64,000 bases of DNA, from the NCBI GenBank assembly GCA_041920215.1, contig JAYRSJ010000006.1, positions 108,329-172,328 on the forward strand, read 5' to 3'. The position numbers were made by a program, and so were the translations under genes. Below, in pieces: positions 8,138-16,946 of this stretch (positions are counted from its first letter, which is position 1; each line of letters begins with the position of its first letter). The notes under the pieces were generated by a model. The model was not told the DNA's origin. It saw only the letters and a list, made by a program, of their open reading frames with translations, and did no database searches. This DNA is from JAYRSJ01 sp041920215 (lineage in GTDB: Bacteria; Pseudomonadota; Gammaproteobacteria; Burkholderiales; Burkholderiaceae_C).

Positions 8138-8857
8138 TCAGGCTGAGAGAAAGCGGTAGAAGTTGCGCAGCATCGCTGCGGTGGCCCCCCAGATGAAGTA
8201 CTCGTCGCCGCTGTCAAGCCCGCCGCGGTTCTCGCCCCCCCTGCCGGCGGACGAGCGCCAGGGCATGGACAGGAACTGCCGCTCACCGCCGGCGTAGCTG
8301 AAGCGATGGCGCCGATGATGGGCCGGATCCATCAGAAACTGCAGCGGCACCTCGAAGGCCTCGGCAACCTCGAAGGCATCGAGCTTCAGCTCAAAGCCCG
8401 GCCGTACCAGGGCGACCACGGGTGTGACCTCGAAGGCGGTCACCGTCGTGTAGACGGGCAAGAGGCCCAGCACCTCGACATGGCGGGCCGGCAGACCGAT
8501 TTCCTCCTCGGCCTCGCGCAGGGCGGCCGCCACATGGCCCTCGTCGTTGGCCTCCACCCGTCCACCCGGAAAGCTGATCTGCCCGGCGTGATCGCGCAGG
8601 TGGGCGGTACGGCGGGTCAGCAATAGCTGCAGGCCCTGCGGTCTGTCGACCAGCGGCACCAGCACCGCCGCCGCCGCTGGCGTACGTGCGCTCAGCAGGC
8701 CGCCATCGCCCGGAAGTTCGACCTGCCAGTGCGGCGGCGCGTGGAAACGCTCTCGTATTGCCTGCGGCAGCAGCCGTGCCGCGGGCACGGCGGGCAGATG
8801 GGCGTCGGTGCCAGCGACCGGCACCGCTTGGGGATCGAGGATGGGTGGGCGCGACAT
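8138..8857 (-). CDS. NUDIX hydrolase, CoA pyrophosphatase type
   Basis: 239 residues from ATG 8857; a TTG three codons earlier is possible but less likely. The NUDIX box GRVEANDEGHVAAALREAEEEIGL (positions about 107-130, written here only by its key residues G, E, REAEEEIGL) has all acidic metal ligands. The preceding QISFPGG and following LGLLPVYTTVTAFEVTP segments are typical of the YeaB/NudL group that cleaves coenzyme A to phosphopantetheine and 3',5'-ADP. The start lies just beyond the rplS terminator, so the gene depends on readthrough or on its own promoter. It shares its direction with the CbiB-like gene downstream. Confidence 0.85.
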   Translation of the reverse strand: MSRPPILDPQAVPVAGTDAHLPAVPAARLLPQAIRERFHAPPHWQVELPGDGGLLSARTPAAAAVLVPLVDRPQGLQLLLTRRTAHLRDHAGQISFPGGRVEANDEGHVAAALREAEEEIGLPARHVEVLGLLPVYTTVTAFEVTPVVALVRPGFELKLDAFEVAEAFEVPLQFLMDPAHHRRHRFSYAGGERQFLSMPWRSSAGRGGENRGGLDSGDEYFIWGATAAMLRNFYRFLSA

Positions 8858-8879
8858 GGCGTGCAAGCATAGAGCGCAA

Positions 8880-8905
8880 AAGAAAAAGCCGCCCGAGGGC
8901 GGCTC
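8880..8905 (-). terminator. rho-independent terminator after rplS
   Basis: On the minus strand GCCGCCC-TC-GGGCGGC is followed by TTTTTCTTTT, about 28 bases past the rplS stop. It closes the rpsP-rimM-trmD-rplS operon. Confidence 0.88.
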
Positions 8906-8931
8906 CTTCGAGACCAGCTGTGCCTGGAAAA

Positions 8932-9285
8932 TCAGGCCAGCTTTTCCTTGATACGTGCCGACTTGCCCGAGCGCTGACGCAGGTAGTACAGCTTGGCGCG
9001 GCGGACATCACCGCGACGCTTGACTTCGATCGAGGCGATCAGCGGGCTGTACAGCTGGAAGGTACGCTCGACACCCTCGCCGCTGGAGATCTTGCGCACG
9101 ATGAAGCTGCTGTTCAGGCCGCGGTTGCGCTTGGCAATCACAACACCTTCGTAGGCCTGCACGCGCTTGCGGGTGCCTTCAACGACGTTGACGCTGACGA
9201 TCACGGTATCGCCAGGGGCGAACACGGGAATGGTCTTGTTCAGACGAGCAATTTCTTCTTGCTCAAGGGTTTGGATCAGGTCCAT
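8932..9285 (-). CDS. rplS: 50S ribosomal protein L19
   Basis: 117 residues beginning MDLIQTLEQEEIARLNK, which matches the family start. A TTG four codons earlier is in frame, but the Shine-Dalgarno GGAGAA lies at the right distance from ATG 9285 and would be inside the longer form. Conserved FAPGDTVIVSVNVVEG and RAKLYYLRQRSGKSARIKE are seen. L19 sits at the 30S-50S interface. It is the last gene of the classic rpsP-rimM-trmD-rplS operon, 154 bases after trmD. Confidence 0.98.
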   Translation of the reverse strand: MDLIQTLEQEEIARLNKTIPVFAPGDTVIVSVNVVEGTRKRVQAYEGVVIAKRNRGLNSSFIVRKISSGEGVERTFQLYSPLIASIEVKRRGDVRRAKLYYLRQRSGKSARIKEKLA

Positions 9286-9439
9286 GGAGTTCTCCAAGTG
9301 ATCATGCCGGCGCAGGATTTAAGCCAGGGTTGAAGCCGCGGGCTTGATGGAGAACACCAAGCGCCGCGTTTTCGTACTGGCCTTGTCGCGCACCTGGAAA
9401 AATCGGTGCGCAGCCCGGCAGAGGATCGGAAACCCACGA

Positions 9440-10222
9440 TTATAGCTGAGCTGAAGACGCAGGCAAGGTAGCGAGGTACTTCTCGTCCGCACGACTGAGT
9501 TTGGCCGCGCGGCGTGCCGCCTCGATCAGGTCCGGGCGCCGCTGCCAGGTCAGCGCGAGGGAACGCTCGCGTCGCCAGCGGGCAATCTGGGCATGATGGC
9601 CGGACAGCAGCACCGGCGGTACCGGCAGTTCACCGTCGGTGGTTTGCAGGACCTCGGGGCGGCTGTAATGGGGGCAGTCCAGCAGACCGTCGGAGAAGCT
9701 GTCCTGCTGATGCGAGGCCGCGTCGTTCAGCACCCCCTGCTGCAGGCGCGCGATCGCATCGAGCAAGGCCAGCGCCGGCAGTTCACCGCCCGACAGCACG
9801 AAGTCACCCAGGCTGAGCTCGAGGCTCACATGGCGGTCGAGGAAGCGCTGGTCTATGCCTTCATAGCGACCACAGACCAGGACCGCACCTGGGCCCTGCG
9901 CCAGTTCCTGCACCAGCGCCTGGTCTATGCGGCGCCCGGTGGGGCTGAAGTGGATCACGGCCGGCGCGGCTTCGCCGCTCGCTGCGAACCGATCAGTCTT
10001 GATCGCCGCCAGCGCGCGCTCCAGCGGTTCGACCAGCATCACCATGCCAGGCCCTCCGCCATAGGGGCGGTCGTCCACCCGGCGATAGCTGTCCTCCGCA
10101 TGGTCGCGCAAGGGCCACAGCTTCACATCGACCTGGCCGCTCTCGAAGGCGCGACGCGTCACGCCACAGCGCAGCGGTGCCTCGAACAGCTCGGGGAACA
10201 GGGTGATCAGGTCAAAGCGCAT
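9440..10222 (-). CDS. trmD: tRNA (guanine-N1-)-methyltransferase
   Basis: 260 residues, usual family length. Opens MRFDLITLFPELFEAP and carries the signatures DDRPYGGGPGMVM (about 50-62) and LVCGRYEGIDQRFLDRHV (about 114-131), the latter part of the SPOUT trefoil knot that binds S-adenosylmethionine, plus SLGDFVLSGGELPA. The enzyme methylates G37 of tRNAs that read codons starting with C, preventing frameshifts. Starts 28 bases after rimM. No strong Shine-Dalgarno is seen, so translation may depend on rimM. Confidence 0.98.
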   Translation of the reverse strand: MRFDLITLFPELFEAPLRCGVTRRAFESGQVDVKLWPLRDHAEDSYRRVDDRPYGGGPGMVMLVEPLERALAAIKTDRFAASGEAAPAVIHFSPTGRRIDQALVQELAQGPGAVLVCGRYEGIDQRFLDRHVSLELSLGDFVLSGGELPALALLDAIARLQQGVLNDAASHQQDSFSDGLLDCPHYSRPEVLQTTDGELPVPPVLLSGHHAQIARWRRERSLALTWQRRPDLIEAARRAAKLSRADEKYLATLPASSAQL

Positions 10223-10250
10223 CGCGCGCCCGTCGCGGTCGGTCCGCGGC

Positions 10251-10862
10251 TCAGTAGTCGAGACCCCAGTCGACGATGATGCGACGCTCTTGCAGGCTCA
10301 CATCGTCGACAAAGGCGGCAACAAAGGGGATCAGGCGCTCCTGATCGGGCTTGATCGGCGGGGTCAGCTCCGGCGGCACGATGCGCAGCACGCTGTGCGG
10401 GCCGGTGTCCATCAGGTCGCTGACGGTGCCGAGAACTTCCCCCTGGCGGTTCACCACGGTCAGGCCGATCAGATCAACCCAGTAATACTCATCCGGATTG
10501 GCCTTGGGAAAGACCGATCGGGAAACAAAGATGCGGGCGCCGCGCAGCGCTTCGGCAGCACTGCGATCTTGCACGCCCTCTGCATTGCCGACCAGGCCAT
10601 CGCCGTGTTCGCGCAAAGACAGAATCTTCAGCAGCGCCGGCAAGGCCTTGACGGATTTGACCGCAGGCACCGGCTTGGCCTGCTCGCTGGGCTTGAGAAA
10701 CCAGCGGCGGGCAGAGAAAAGCGCCTGGGCATCGAGGGAGTAGGACTGAACCTTGAACCAGCCCTTGACACCCCAGGCATCGAGAATGCGCCCGACCTCG
10801 ATGGCATCGTCCGGCCAGGCCGGCTCCATGCTGGCGGCTGCCTGCCGCTCGTCGGGCGCCAT
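10251..10862 (-). CDS. rimM: ribosome maturation factor RimM
   Basis: 203 residues from ATG 10862, which has GAGGTGA eleven bases upstream; the frame extends further into rpsP but that part is not coding. N-terminal beta-barrel begins IEVGRILDAWGVKGWFKVQ (about 21-39). The C-terminal PRC-barrel-like part contains YYWVDLIGLTVVNRQGEVLGTV (about 126-147). RimM binds S19 in the 30S head during assembly. It lies between rpsP (10-base gap) and trmD. Confidence 0.97.
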   Translation of the reverse strand: MAPDERQAAASMEPAWPDDAIEVGRILDAWGVKGWFKVQSYSLDAQALFSARRWFLKPSEQAKPVPAVKSVKALPALLKILSLREHGDGLVGNAEGVQDRSAAEALRGARIFVSRSVFPKANPDEYYWVDLIGLTVVNRQGEVLGTVSDLMDTGPHSVLRIVPPELTPPIKPDQERLIPFVAAFVDDVSLQERRIIVDWGLDY

Positions 10863-10872
10863 CCCAGTCACC

Positions 10873-11124
10873 TCAGGCCGCAGCCTTCTTGCTCTGCTCG
10901 ACCAGACGAGCGACGGTGGGCGACAGCTGGGCGCCAACGCCCACCCAGTAGCTCACGCGGTCCATGGCAACGCGCAGGGGCTCGGCAGCACCGGAGGCGA
11001 CGGGGTTGTAAAAACCCACGCGCTCGATGAAGCGGCCGTCACGGCGCTGACGGCTGTTGGCAACGACGATGTTGTAGAAGGGGCGCTTCTTGGAGCCGCC
11101 GCGTGCGAGTCGAATCACGACCAT
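10873..11124 (-). CDS. rpsP: 30S ribosomal protein S16
   Basis: 83 residues, family length. Starts MVVIRLARGGSKKRPFYNIVVA and contains RRDGRFIERVGFYNP, both diagnostic of S16. Shine-Dalgarno AAGGA lies nine bases before the ATG. First gene of the operon with rimM, trmD and rplS. The leader upstream is long (about 195 nt from a strong -10 element) and can form alternative stems. Confidence 0.98.
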   Translation of the reverse strand: MVVIRLARGGSKKRPFYNIVVANSRQRRDGRFIERVGFYNPVASGAAEPLRVAMDRVSYWVGVGAQLSPTVARLVEQSKKAAA

Positions 11125-11324
11125 GATGAGTCCTTAGATGATCAGTAAAGCGTTCCACCGCACCAGGAGACACTCAGGGCGAGCAGATCGAAACAGCAGC
11201 CTTTCCTTGCCGGCTGCCCTTGAAAACCTTGGGCAAGCAGACATCGACCGACTACTCGGGTTCAGCGCTGTAGATACGCCAGCCGCCCCAGAACAGGCTT
11301 CGCTGACCAGCACCAAAACCCGGC

Positions 11325-11330
11325 ATTATA
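11325..11330 (-). promoter_or_regulatory. probable -10 element (TATAAT) for the rpsP operon
   Basis: On the minus strand the sequence reads GTTTATAATG, a consensus sigma-70 -10 hexamer, about 200 bases before rpsP. No clear -35 match at 16-18 bases was found. It is the only good -10 seen between rpsP and the divergent GNAT gene. Confidence 0.55.
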
Positions 11331-11391
11331 AACTCAGCTCCAGCGCCGAATACCGGCCCCATTCACAAATAGCGCAAGCAAGCACAATTCC

Positions 11392-11916
11392 ATGCTGATA
11401 CGCCCGAGCACCGAGGCCGATCTCGCCGCCATCCAAGCCATCTACGCCCATGCCGTCCAGCATGGCACCGGCACTTTCGAAACCGAGGTACCCGATCTCG
11501 CTGAGATGACGCGCCGACGCAGCGAGGTACTGGGGCGGCAGCTGCCCTGGCTGGTGGCTTGCGAGGGTGAGACGGTGATCGGCTACGCCTACGCCAACTA
11601 CTTTCGCCCACGTCTGGCCTACCGCTTCTGCCTGGAGGATTCCATCTACCTGCATCCCGAGCATCAGGGCAAGGGCACGGGCCGGCTGCTGCTGACGGAA
11701 CTGATCGCGCGCTGCGAGGCCCTGGGGGCACGACAGATGCTGGCCGTGATCGGCGACGCGGCCAACCAGGGCTCCATCGGCGTTCATGCCGCCCTGGGTT
11801 TCGAGCACACCGGCAAGCTGGCCAATGCGGGCTGGAAATTCGGTCGCTGGCTGGACGTGATCCTGATGCAGCGCCAGCTGGGCCCGGGCGCCGACAGCGC
11901 ACCGGAGCAGTCATGA
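11392..11916 (+). CDS. GNAT family N-acetyltransferase (phosphinothricin/methionine acetyltransferase-like)
   Basis: 174 residues of a single GNAT domain. IRPSTEADLAAIQAIYAHAV (about 3-22), the GTGTFETE segment and the acetyl-CoA loop HPEHQGKGTGRLLL (about 86-99) place it with the amino acid N-acyltransferase group that includes phosphinothricin acetyltransferase and MnaT. Such enzymes acetylate methionine derivatives or similar compounds; real substrate is not given by sequence. Its stop overlaps the start of the TM2 gene by four bases, and it is divergent from rpsP. Confidence 0.9.
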   Translation: MLIRPSTEADLAAIQAIYAHAVQHGTGTFETEVPDLAEMTRRRSEVLGRQLPWLVACEGETVIGYAYANYFRPRLAYRFCLEDSIYLHPEHQGKGTGRLLLTELIARCEALGARQMLAVIGDAANQGSIGVHAALGFEHTGKLANAGWKFGRWLDVILMQRQLGPGADSAPEQS

Positions 11917-12365
11917 GCAGCGCCCGCTACCGTTCCAAGACCGTGGCGGCCTGGGCCGCGCTGCTGCTGGGCACCCTGGGCCTGCATCGCTTCTACCTGC
12001 ATGGCCCGGGCGACAAGCTCGCCTGGCTTCATCCGGCACCGACCCTGCTGGGCTTGTACGGCCTGCAGCGCATGGACCAGCTGGGACAGGACGACCGCCT
12101 GAGCTGGCTGCTGATGCCGCTGCTGGGCCTGATGCTGGCCATCACGATGGGTCATGCCATCTTCTACGGTCTGACCAGCGACGAGCGCTGGAATGCCCGC
12201 TACAACGCCGCAGGCGGCAAGTCCGGCGCCCCCAGCGGCTGGGGCGCCGTGATCGCTGCCGTGCTGGGTCTGCTACTGGGTGGCACGGCGCTGATGGCCA
12301 CCATCGCCTTCAGTGCCCAGCGCTATTTCGAGGCGACAGCCGAGACCGTCGCCTGGCGGCGCTGA
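11913..12365 (+). CDS. TM2 domain-containing membrane protein
   Basis: 150 residues. The N-terminus KTVAAWAALLLGTLGLHRFYLHG matches the TM2 domain (helix, turn with HRFYLG-like motif, second helix), and two more membrane segments follow at about 60-85 and 105-130. TM2 proteins are inner-membrane proteins of unknown function. Translation is coupled to the GNAT gene through ATGA. The gene ends four bases from the convergent phosphate transporter gene, with no terminator visible between. Confidence 0.85.
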   Translation: MSSARYRSKTVAAWAALLLGTLGLHRFYLHGPGDKLAWLHPAPTLLGLYGLQRMDQLGQDDRLSWLLMPLLGLMLAITMGHAIFYGLTSDERWNARYNAAGGKSGAPSGWGAVIAAVLGLLLGGTALMATIAFSAQRYFEATAETVAWRR

Positions 12366-12369
12366 ACAC

Positions 12370-13380
12370 TCAGAACAGCGAGAAACTCAGCCAGTAGCAA
12401 ATGCCGGCGATGAAGGCCGAGGCCGGGATCGTGAATATCCAGGCCCAGACGATATTGCCGGCCACGCCCCAGCGCACCGCCGAGGCTCGCTGCACCGAAC
12501 CCACGCCGACGATGGCGCCGGTGATGGTGTGCGTGGTGGAGACGGGAATGCCCAGCGAGGTTGCGAGGAACAGGGTGATGGCACCACCTGTTTCAGCACA
12601 GAAGCCCCCCACCGGCTTGAGCTTGGTGATCTTCTGGCCCATGGTGCGCACGATGCGCCAGCCGCCGAACATGGTGCCCAGGCCGATCGCGATATAGCAG
12701 ACCCAGATCACCCAAGCCGGCGGATGGGTGTCGCTGGCCGCCATATAGCCCGAAGCCACCAGCAGCATCCAGATGATGCCAATGGTCTTCTGTGCGTCAT
12801 TGCCACCGTGGCCGAGGCTGTAGAGGCCGGCCGACACCAGCTGCAGCCGACGGAACCAGCCATCGACGCGCAGCGGTGAGGTGCGCCGGAACAGCCAGGC
12901 GACGATCACCATCAGCAGCGAGCCGAGCACAAAGCCCAGAAATGGCGAGACGAAGATGAAAAGCACCGTCTTCAGCACGCCGCCGGCAATCAGCTTGCCA
13001 ACGCCAGCCTTGGCAATCACCGCGCCGACGATGCCGCCGATCAGCGCATGCGATGAGCTGGACGGGATGCCATACCACCAGGTGATGACGTTCCAGGCGA
13101 TCGCACCGATCAGCGCGCCAAACACCACATGGTGGTCGACGATGCCCGGCTCGACAATGCCCTTGCCTATGGTCTGCGCCACCTTCAGCTGGAAGAAGGC
13201 AATGGCGATGACATTGAAGAAGGCGGCAAACAGCACCGCCTGCTGGGGCTTGAGTACACCGGTCGAGACCACCGTGGCGATGGAGTTGGCCGCGTCATGA
13301 AACCCGTTCATGAAGTCGAACAGCACGGCCAGTACCACCAGCATGGCCACGACCCAGAACGCTATTTGTAGCGATTCCAT
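12370..13380 (-). CDS. pit: inorganic phosphate transporter, PiT family
   Basis: 336 residues with about ten membrane helices. The two family repeats are clear: DFMNGFHDAANSIATVVSTG (about 22-41) and SLGHGGNDAQKTIGI (about 191-205), each with the conserved Asn/Asp pair. These proteins carry metal-phosphate with protons (Gram-negative Pit) or sodium. Directly upstream, 13 bases away, is a PhoU-like DUF47 gene, the usual partner of low-affinity Pit transporters. Confidence 0.95.
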   Translation of the reverse strand: MESLQIAFWVVAMLVVLAVLFDFMNGFHDAANSIATVVSTGVLKPQQAVLFAAFFNVIAIAFFQLKVAQTIGKGIVEPGIVDHHVVFGALIGAIAWNVITWWYGIPSSSSHALIGGIVGAVIAKAGVGKLIAGGVLKTVLFIFVSPFLGFVLGSLLMVIVAWLFRRTSPLRVDGWFRRLQLVSAGLYSLGHGGNDAQKTIGIIWMLLVASGYMAASDTHPPAWVIWVCYIAIGLGTMFGGWRIVRTMGQKITKLKPVGGFCAETGGAITLFLATSLGIPVSTTHTITGAIVGVGSVQRASAVRWGVAGNIVWAWIFTIPASAFIAGICYWLSFSLF

Positions 13381-13393
13381 CTTGCCGGACCGC

Positions 13394-14041
13394 TCAGGAG
13401 TTCTCGAGGACGATGCCCTCGATCAGATTGGCCACGTCTTCACACCGATCCGAGATCGACTCTAGCTGCTCGTAGATGGCCTTGAGCTTGATCAGCTCGC
13501 GCACATCCTCCTGCTCGCGGAACAGCTTGGACATGGCCGAGCGCATCACCCGGTCGGCGTCCGACTCCAACTTGTCGATCTCTTCACAGGTCTTGATCGC
13601 GGCCTCGGCCGTCTTGGGTTCGCTGAGCTTGGGCAGCAGGGTCACCGCATGCTGTACCCGCTCGCAGCATTTCGCGCTGAGTTCGCCCAGGCGCAGCACC
13701 TCATCGGGAATCGAACGCACGTCGTAGAGCGACATCGTCTCGGTCGAGTCCTGCAGCAGATCCAGGATGTCGTCCATCGCATTGATCAGGCCATGGATCT
13801 GTTCGCGATCGATCGGGGTGATGAAAGTGCGATGCAGCAGTCGATTGACCTCGGCGGTGACGCGGTCAGCCTGGTGTTCGGCCTTGTCGACTTCGGCGGC
13901 GTACTTTTCGCGCAGCGTGAGGTCGTTGTAGTTCTGGATCATCAGCATGAAGGCGCGTGCGCCCTCGACGATCTGATCCCCATGTTCATTGAAAAGCTCA
14001 AAAAAATTGCCCTCACGGGGCAGCAGCTTGCCGAAAAGCAT
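13394..14041 (-). CDS. DUF47 (PhoU-like) phosphate transport regulator
   Basis: 215 residues from ATG 14041, preceded by GGAG nine bases upstream; a longer open frame is less likely. Almost all-helical and rich in charged residues, with MLFGKLLPREGNFFELFNEH at the start and EVDKAEHQADRVTAEV and EEIDKLESDADRVMR as the E/D-rich metal-binding repeats of the PhoU fold. In this family the protein is thought to modulate the adjacent Pit transporter. It starts the pit operon. Confidence 0.93.
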   Translation of the reverse strand: MLFGKLLPREGNFFELFNEHGDQIVEGARAFMLMIQNYNDLTLREKYAAEVDKAEHQADRVTAEVNRLLHRTFITPIDREQIHGLINAMDDILDLLQDSTETMSLYDVRSIPDEVLRLGELSAKCCERVQHAVTLLPKLSEPKTAEAAIKTCEEIDKLESDADRVMRSAMSKLFREQEDVRELIKLKAIYEQLESISDRCEDVANLIEGIVLENS

Positions 14042-14152
14042 CAGAGACTCCGGTTTCTTTTGCACCGCAGACCTGGCTCGGCGGCGCACTGTGTCGCTTG
14101 CGATTCATGAAACTGTCACAAACCGCAAAGACCGGATTGTAGTGGGGCGAAC

Positions 14153-14671
14153 TCAGCGCCTATGCAGCGGCTGCCCCAGACGCTGCAGCGCCTGCCCGGC
14201 CACCGCCGGCAGATAGCTATCGAGTCGAGCCGCCCCCGGCAACACGAGGTCCGGCGCCAACTCCAGTAGCGGGCGCAGCACGAACGCCCGCTCGTGCAGG
14301 CGCGGGTGCGGCAGCACCAGGCGCTCGCTGGCCAGCCGCACCGGGCCGTACAACAGCAGATCCAGGTCCAGCGTGCGCGGCGCATTGCGGTAGGACCGCT
14401 CGCGTCCTTGCTGCAACTCGATGGCCTGCAAGGCATCCAGCAGCGCCTCCGCGCCCAGACTGGTCTGCAGGCGGGCCACCGCATTCAGATAGTCGGGACC
14501 CTGTGCATCGACCGGGCTGCTGAGCCAGGCTGAGGAAACCGCATCGAGCCGGCTGCCGGGCAGACGATCCAGCGCCCGCAGCGCCGTCTCCAGCGCGGCC
14601 CGCAGATCGCCCAGATTGGCACCCAGACCGATGAAGGCCTGCACCGGCGGGGCCGGCAGTGCAATGCTCAT
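14153..14671 (-). CDS. folK: 2-amino-4-hydroxy-6-hydroxymethyldihydropteridine pyrophosphokinase
   Basis: 172 residues. Begins with FIGLGANLGDL (about 13-23), and holds SSPVDAQGPDYLNAVARL and the signature RSYRNAPRTLDLDLLLYG (about 91-108), whose Asp residues bind Mg-ATP. The enzyme transfers pyrophosphate from ATP to the pterin in folate synthesis. Its start overlaps the pcnB stop by four bases (14668-14671). It is the last gene of hda-HAD-pcnB-folK. Confidence 0.96.
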   Translation of the reverse strand: MSIALPAPPVQAFIGLGANLGDLRAALETALRALDRLPGSRLDAVSSAWLSSPVDAQGPDYLNAVARLQTSLGAEALLDALQAIELQQGRERSYRNAPRTLDLDLLLYGPVRLASERLVLPHPRLHERAFVLRPLLELAPDLVLPGAARLDSYLPAVAGQALQRLGQPLHRR

Positions 14672-16281
14672 GCCGGGTCGCCGGACCCCGCCGTCGCGCC
14701 AGCGCCGGCCGCGCTCCGGCCACCGGGCTTGCGACGCCGGCGGCGCTTGCGTGCCGGTGCTGCCCCCTCCTCGGCCACTTCGCCTGCCGTCTCTCCAGGC
14801 GCCTCAGCGGACGGCGCGGCACCACTGACGCTCGACGCTGCCGCACGCGGCAGGCGATGAACCTTGCCGCCGCCGCTGCGACGCTGGCTCTCGCGCACCT
14901 GATCCAGCAGGGCGCGGCGCTCCTCCTCGTCGCCCAGGGCAAAGTCCTCCCACCAGTCCACCAGGCTGGGCTCCACCTCGCCGACCTCGCTGCGCAGCAG
15001 CAGAAAGTCAAAACCGGCCCGGTAGCGGGCCTGATCGACGAGGCCATAGGGCCCGTTGCCACTGCGACGCTCGAAGCGCGGCTGCATCATCCAAATCTCG
15101 CGCATATCGGCCGCCAGCTTGCCGCGGCCCGAGATGTCGCCGATGCGGGCATCGAAGACCTCGTCGATCGCCTGCTGCAGCGCCGGCACCGGCGCCTCGC
15201 CGCCCTCACGCAGCCGCTCCCAACGGCTCTGCACTTCGTGCCACAGCATGCAGGCCAGCATGAAGCTGGGTGCTACGCTGCGACCTTCGACCACGCGACG
15301 ATCGGTGTCCTCGAAGGCGCGGCGCACGAAATCACCCCGCGCCCCTGGGTGCAACTTGCCCTCGGCATCGAGCACCGCGTCCAGCACCGGGAACACGCCA
15401 CGCGCCAGACCTTGGCGCCGCAGCTCTTCCAAGCTGGCCAGCGAATGGCCGGTCTGCAGCAGCTTGATCATCTCGTCGAACAGGCGCGAGATCGGCACAT
15501 TGCTCAGCAAGGCCGCCATGGACTTGACCGGCGCGCGGGTGGCAGGCTCCAGCGCAAAGCCCAGCTTGGCGGCAAAACGCACCGCACGAATGATGCGCAC
15601 CGGGTCCTCCCGGTAGCGGGTCTCGGCGTCGCCGATGATGCGCAGCACCCGGGCACGCGCATCGCCCAAGCCGCCGTGGTAGTCCACCACCAGCTGGCGC
15701 TGTGGGTCGTAGTACAGCGCATTGATCGTGAAGTCCCGCCGTGCCGCATCCTCGATCTGAGGCCCCCAGACGTTGTCGCGCAAGACCCGACCCTCGGCAT
15801 CGACCACATGGGATTTGCCGGCCAGTTCCTCCTTGGAGGTCTTCTCGTTGCCGGCCACCTGCTCGGCGCTGTCGTTGGCCAGCAGTGCGCGGAAGGTCGA
15901 CACCTCGATCACCTCGTGCTCGCGCCCCCGGCCATAGACCACGTGGACGATGCGGAAGCGCCGGCCGATGATGAAGGCGCGGCGGAACAGCGCCTTGACC
16001 TGCTCGGGCGTCGCATTGGTGGCCACGTCAAAGTCCTTGGGGCGCATGCCCAGCAGCAGGTCGCGTACCGCGCCACCGACGATATAGGCCTCGAAGCCGC
16101 CGTCGGTCAGGGTCTGCACCACCCGTACCGCACGCTCGTCCAGCAATTCTGGGTCGATGCGATGCTCGTCCACGCCGATCTCGCGGCGCTGGCCCAGCAC
16201 GGTCTTGCTGGACTTGGCAGCCTTGGCGGCGCGTGCCGCCGCCGGCTTGCCCAGCAGCTTGTCGATGAATTTCTTGATCAT
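14668..16281 (-). CDS. pcnB: poly(A) polymerase I / polynucleotide adenylyltransferase
   Basis: 537 residues. The class II nucleotidyltransferase head reads YIVGGAVRDLLLGMRPKDFDVAT (about 65-87), with catalytic DFD. The later RRDFTINALYYD and neck region (EDPVRIIRAVRFAAKLGF, about 228-245) distinguish PcnB from CCA-adding enzymes by the Arg-rich C-terminus: the last 90 residues are basic and Pro/Ala-rich with runs of KRRRRRK. PcnB adds 3' poly(A) to RNA and so promotes decay. Overlaps HAD upstream and folK downstream by four bases each. Confidence 0.95.
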   Translation of the reverse strand: MIKKFIDKLLGKPAAARAAKAAKSSKTVLGQRREIGVDEHRIDPELLDERAVRVVQTLTDGGFEAYIVGGAVRDLLLGMRPKDFDVATNATPEQVKALFRRAFIIGRRFRIVHVVYGRGREHEVIEVSTFRALLANDSAEQVAGNEKTSKEELAGKSHVVDAEGRVLRDNVWGPQIEDAARRDFTINALYYDPQRQLVVDYHGGLGDARARVLRIIGDAETRYREDPVRIIRAVRFAAKLGFALEPATRAPVKSMAALLSNVPISRLFDEMIKLLQTGHSLASLEELRRQGLARGVFPVLDAVLDAEGKLHPGARGDFVRRAFEDTDRRVVEGRSVAPSFMLACMLWHEVQSRWERLREGGEAPVPALQQAIDEVFDARIGDISGRGKLAADMREIWMMQPRFERRSGNGPYGLVDQARYRAGFDFLLLRSEVGEVEPSLVDWWEDFALGDEEERRALLDQVRESQRRSGGGKVHRLPRAAASSVSGAAPSAEAPGETAGEVAEEGAAPARKRRRRRKPGGRSAAGAGATAGSGDPA

Positions 16282-16946
16282 GCGAAGAGTTTCAGTTGAG
16301 GCCAGCCGCGCGCGGCCGCAATCGCGGCCAGGGCCGGTGTCGGATTGGTCGCCACCGGATGGCTGACCTGTTCCAGCAGGGGCAGATCATTGATCGAGTC
16401 GCTGTAGAAATGGACGCGCTCGAAATCCGGCCATTGTCGCCCCAAGCCGGCCAGCCATTGATGGACCCGCGCAATCTTGCCCGCCTGGAAAGAGGGCACA
16501 CCCTGGATTGCGCCGGTGTAGCGCCCATCCGGCGTGCGCGCCAGGTCCACCGCGATCAGGTGCTCGACGCCGAAAGCGGCAGCGATAGGCGTGGTGACGA
16601 AGGCATTGGTGGCGGTGACGATGGCCACCAGATCGCCGGCCGCCTGATGCCGGCGCACCAGGTCCAGCGCCGGCGGCAGCAGCATCGGTGCCATCACCTC
16701 GTCCATGAAGCGCTGGCGCGCCGCGAAGGCTTCTTCCAGCGGACGCGAGCGCCAGACCGAGGTGGCGAAGTCTATATAGGCGTCCAGATTCAGCGCACCG
16801 GCCTGGTACTCGGCAAAAAAGGCGTCGTTGCGGCGCCGCCATTGCTCGCCGTCGGCCCAGCCGATGTCGACCATGAAGCCGCCGAAGGCATGGTCGGAGT
16901 CATGCGGTATCAGGGTACCGTCGAGATCGAAAAGCGTGAGGTTCAT
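16278..16946 (-). CDS. HAD-IB family hydrolase (SerB-like)
   Basis: 222 residues. HAD motif I FDLDGTLIPHDSD (about 5-17) with nucleophile Asp, motif II Thr in VTATNAF (about 111), Lys in FQAGK (about 159) and motif IV YSDSINDLPLL (about 183-193). The cap region is small and helical, as in HAD-IB enzymes related to phosphoserine phosphatase. Members at this locus are annotated only as HAD hydrolases, so the phosphorylated substrate is open. The gene overlaps hda and pcnB by ATGA. Confidence 0.9.
   Translation of the reverse strand: MNLTLFDLDGTLIPHDSDHAFGGFMVDIGWADGEQWRRRNDAFFAEYQAGALNLDAYIDFATSVWRSRPLEEAFAARQRFMDEVMAPMLLPPALDLVRRHQAAGDLVAIVTATNAFVTTPIAAAFGVEHLIAVDLARTPDGRYTGAIQGVPSFQAGKIARVHQWLAGLGRQWPDFERVHFYSDSINDLPLLEQVSHPVATNPTPALAAIAAARGWPQLKLFA

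Noticed and set aside
14105..14130. Possible Pho box (CTGTCAC) upstream of the DUF47-pit operon
   Set aside because: Only one half-site is convincing; the second repeat expected 11 bases away is absent.
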